Shown in pieces: positions 35,043-36,826 of a DNA stretch of 36,826 bases; the stretch's first letter is position 1; the number at the start of each line of letters is the position of its first letter. The DNA lies in NCBI GenBank assembly GCA_028285205.1, contig JANQQA010000010.1:1-36826 (forward strand), written 5' to 3'. Both the position numbers and the translations under genes were made by a program. Under the pieces are notes generated by a model that worked only from the letters and a program-made list of their open reading frames with translations, was not told the origin of the DNA and ran no database searches. The stretch is from Bythopirellula sp. (GTDB taxonomy: Bacteria; Planctomycetota; Planctomycetia; Pirellulales; Lacipirellulaceae).

Positions 35043-36826
35043 TCAGTAGAGCCGGATTGCCGCGTCCGAGGCGAGCACTGTCGAACAGAGCTGTGTCCAA
35101 GCAGCGTGCTCCGCAGCGTCGAGATTGGTATCGCGCGACGCCTCACCGATCGACAACAGCGATTCGGCGTCTTCGGTCGCTTCGTTGTAGCGGCGTTTCA
35201 TCTGTTCGTTGAGCACTCGGCAGGCTTCCCGCTCGACCGCACTCGGCTTCCGACTGGCAAGCAGGCGGAATAGCAGGTCATACCTTGCGTCGTCGGTCGT
35301 CTCCTCCTTGAGGAGCCGCTCGGCCAACACTCGCGACAGCTCCGTACGCTGTATCTCGTTCAACAGCCCAAGCGATTGAAGCGACGTATTAGTCTTCGAC
35401 CGTCGTACGCAGCTCGATTCGCGACTGGGGGCGTCGAACAGGGTCATCATCGGATGCGGACTAGTCCGCTTCCAGTAGACATACAACGAGCGGCGGTAGG
35501 GCTTTCTCCCGGTGTCCGGCTCGTACTGCTTGGTGTTCGAGGCGGGGTGGGCAAGCTGCAACCACATGTTCGGCGGTTGGTAAGGCTTCACGCCCTCGCC
35601 GCCCATCTCCTGCTCGAGCATGCCACTTGCCCACAGCGCGACGTCGCGGATTTCTTCAGCGTCTAGACGGTGGCCAGGACCGCGGGCGAAGAGTCTGTTC
35701 TCGGGATCGTCCACTTCACTTCTGTGTGCCGAGGACTGCTTGAATGCTTCGCTCGTCACCATCAGCCTTAGCATGTGCTGCAGATCCCATCCGCTGTCCT
35801 GCAACTCAACCGCAAGCCAATCCAACAGTTCGGGATGCGTGGGCTGTTGGCCCTGGCGGCCGAAGTCCTCTGGCGTTCTTACCAGGCCGTAGCCGAATAC
35901 TCGCTGCCAGACACGATTGATCAGCACTCGCGAGGTGAGTGGGTGCTGCCGCGACGTCAGCCATTTTGCCAAACCCAGGCGATTTTGTGGTAGCTCCTCG
36001 GGCAGTTCGCCGAGCACTCCAAACACGCTCGGCTGTAGCGTTTCGCCCACGGGGAGATTGTATTCCCCGCGTTCCAGCAGCTTTGTCTCACGTGGTTTGG
36101 GCAGTTCTTTGGCGATCAGCGTCGTTGTGAACGTCTGCTGTGCCTCCGTCATGCGCTTGAGCAAATCCTGCGCGTTGGTCTTGAAATCGCGGTGTCGCTC
36201 ATCGGTGGATTCGGCGATCGATTTAACAATTGCCACTAGGTCGGCGGACTCATCACTAGCGGCAGGTGTCTGGTCGACGTGGGCCTGTAGCAGTTTGGCT
36301 TCTGTTTCCAGCTCCATCCAACGTTCCCAAGCAGCCTGATTCTCCGGAACACTCAAGACTGGTCGGTAATCGTATTTGTTTTCGTCGAGTGGGTTTTCAG
36401 CTGTGGAATTGAAGAACGCCAGCAGTTCGTAGTATTCCGTGTGCGTGATCGGATCGTATTTATGAGTATGGCAACGGGCACAGATTAGGGTCATCCCCAT
36501 CATTACTGTGCCCAGGGTTTCGACCCGGTCAAAGTTGTTCTTTGCCTGAAACTCAGCAGGAATCACCCCGCCCTCAGACGTCGTCGGGTTCAGACGGATA
36601 AAGCCAGTTGCTACCTGCTGCGACAGCGTGGGTTCTTCAAGCAGGTCGCCCGCTAATTGCCACTGAATAAAGTCGTCGAGCGGCAGGTTGTCGTTCAACG
36701 CACGTACAACCCAGTCGCGGTACGGGTAAATGCCGCGACGGTTGTCGAGGTGCAGCCCGTGCGTGTCGCCATAGCGCACCGCGTCGAGCCAATACCGCGC
36801 CTGGTGCTCACCGTAGCGAGGATTCT
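35043..36826 (-). CDS. Module C: DUF1549/DUF1553 (PSD1) protein, 5' end beyond the window
   Basis: About 593 residues are visible; the frame continues unbroken to the right edge, where the codons read NPRYGEHQARYWLDAVRYGD. That is the middle of a DUF1549 domain, so the N-terminus, including any signal peptide and first heme domain, is missing. A CARCHTHKYDP heme-type motif follows. The linker is short and helical, with no carbohydrate-binding insert as in module A. DUF1553 has GLAKWLTSRQHPLTSRVLIN, FGRQGQQPTHPELLDW and SLQSLGLLN. A few codons of C-terminal sequence end in ASDAAIRLY, a variant of the usual SxEFLYxx ending. The 3' end lies 34 bp before its DUF1501 partner. The apparent GTG start at 36779 is internal and should not be used. 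Confidence 0.92.
   Translation of the reverse strand, partial: NPRYGEHQARYWLDAVRYGDTHGLHLDNRRGIYPYRDWVVRALNDNLPLDDFIQWQLAGDLLEEPTLSQQVATGFIRLNPTTSEGGVIPAEFQAKNNFDRVETLGTVMMGMTLICARCHTHKYDPITHTEYYELLAFFNSTAENPLDENKYDYRPVLSVPENQAAWERWMELETEAKLLQAHVDQTPAASDESADLVAIVKSIAESTDERHRDFKTNAQDLLKRMTEAQQTFTTTLIAKELPKPRETKLLERGEYNLPVGETLQPSVFGVLGELPEELPQNRLGLAKWLTSRQHPLTSRVLINRVWQRVFGYGLVRTPEDFGRQGQQPTHPELLDWLAVELQDSGWDLQHMLRLMVTSEAFKQSSAHRSEVDDPENRLFARGPGHRLDAEEIRDVALWASGMLEQEMGGEGVKPYQPPNMWLQLAHPASNTKQYEPDTGRKPYRRSLYVYWKRTSPHPMMTLFDAPSRESSCVRRSKTNTSLQSLGLLNEIQRTELSRVLAERLLKEETTDDARYDLLFRLLASRKPSAVEREACRVLNEQMKRRYNEATEDAESLLSIGEASRDTNLDAAEHAAWTQLCSTVLASDAAIRLY

Noticed and set aside
35043..36779. GTG 36779 as the start of the module C PSD1 gene.
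   Set aside because: The frame continues through conserved DUF1549 residues (YWLDAVRYGD) to the window edge, so the real start lies outside.
1..36826. CRISPR array, tRNA, rRNA or transposase genes.
   Set aside because: None seen on reading: no regularly spaced repeats, no cloverleaf-like sequence recognised and no transposase motif. A dedicated search such as tRNAscan-SE or Infernal would be needed to exclude small RNAs.

Overview
The window looks like chromosomal DNA of a planctomycete, most likely the Pirellulales group. This rests on protein families typical of, or strongly expanded in, that phylum: cytochrome c/DUF1549/DUF1553 (PSCyt/PSD1) proteins paired with DUF1501 proteins, a DUF1559 pseudopilin-like protein, an ECF sigma factor beside a WD40-bearing Ser/Thr kinase, and secreted proteins ending in a dockerin-like Asp-rich segment plus a PEP-CTERM tail. 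No RNA gene, CRISPR array, transposase or integrase was recognised. Taxonomy is inferred from families, not from a marker gene.

Layout. 1-945: the 3' end of an upstream gene, coupled by a TGATG overlap to a small dockerin-like/PEP-CTERM protein. 968-4886: a BNR-repeat sialidase (minus strand) and, divergently, a neutral-ceramidase-like hydrolase with a LamG domain. 4995-9768: a minus-strand ECF sigma factor divergent from a 1359-residue transmembrane Ser/Thr kinase whose C-terminal half carries about 14 WD40-like blades. 9944-15477: a LuxR-type HTH regulator, then a 20-bp perfect palindrome, then a 1446-residue surface protein with dockerin-like and PEP-CTERM ends. 15478-16568: a gene-free stretch packed with several unrelated palindromic repeats, including an inverted pair of REP-like hairpins. 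16569-19112: a hypothetical protein, a small lipoprotein and a DUF1559 protein. 19187-21601: a DUF3141 (PHA-synthase-like alpha/beta hydrolase) protein on the minus strand.

22107-36826 (the right 40%) holds three consecutive cytochrome/PSD1 + DUF1501 gene pairs: A (plus, with a carbohydrate-binding-like insert), B (plus, a 1720-residue protein with three CXnCH motifs, a seven-blade WD40 propeller and a long insert near its C-terminus) and C (minus, cut by the window end). In each pair the PSD1 gene precedes DUF1501 by -23 to +34 bp, and each DUF1501 has a twin-arginine-type N-terminus. A and B PSD1 proteins have Sec-type signals; the C N-terminus is not visible. The pairs therefore look like co-expressed exported two-protein systems of unknown chemistry, plausibly acting on polysaccharides or other extracellular substrates. 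This is the strongest candidate here for an incompletely described biological system. The LuxR regulator, the palindrome and the giant surface protein form a second testable unit.
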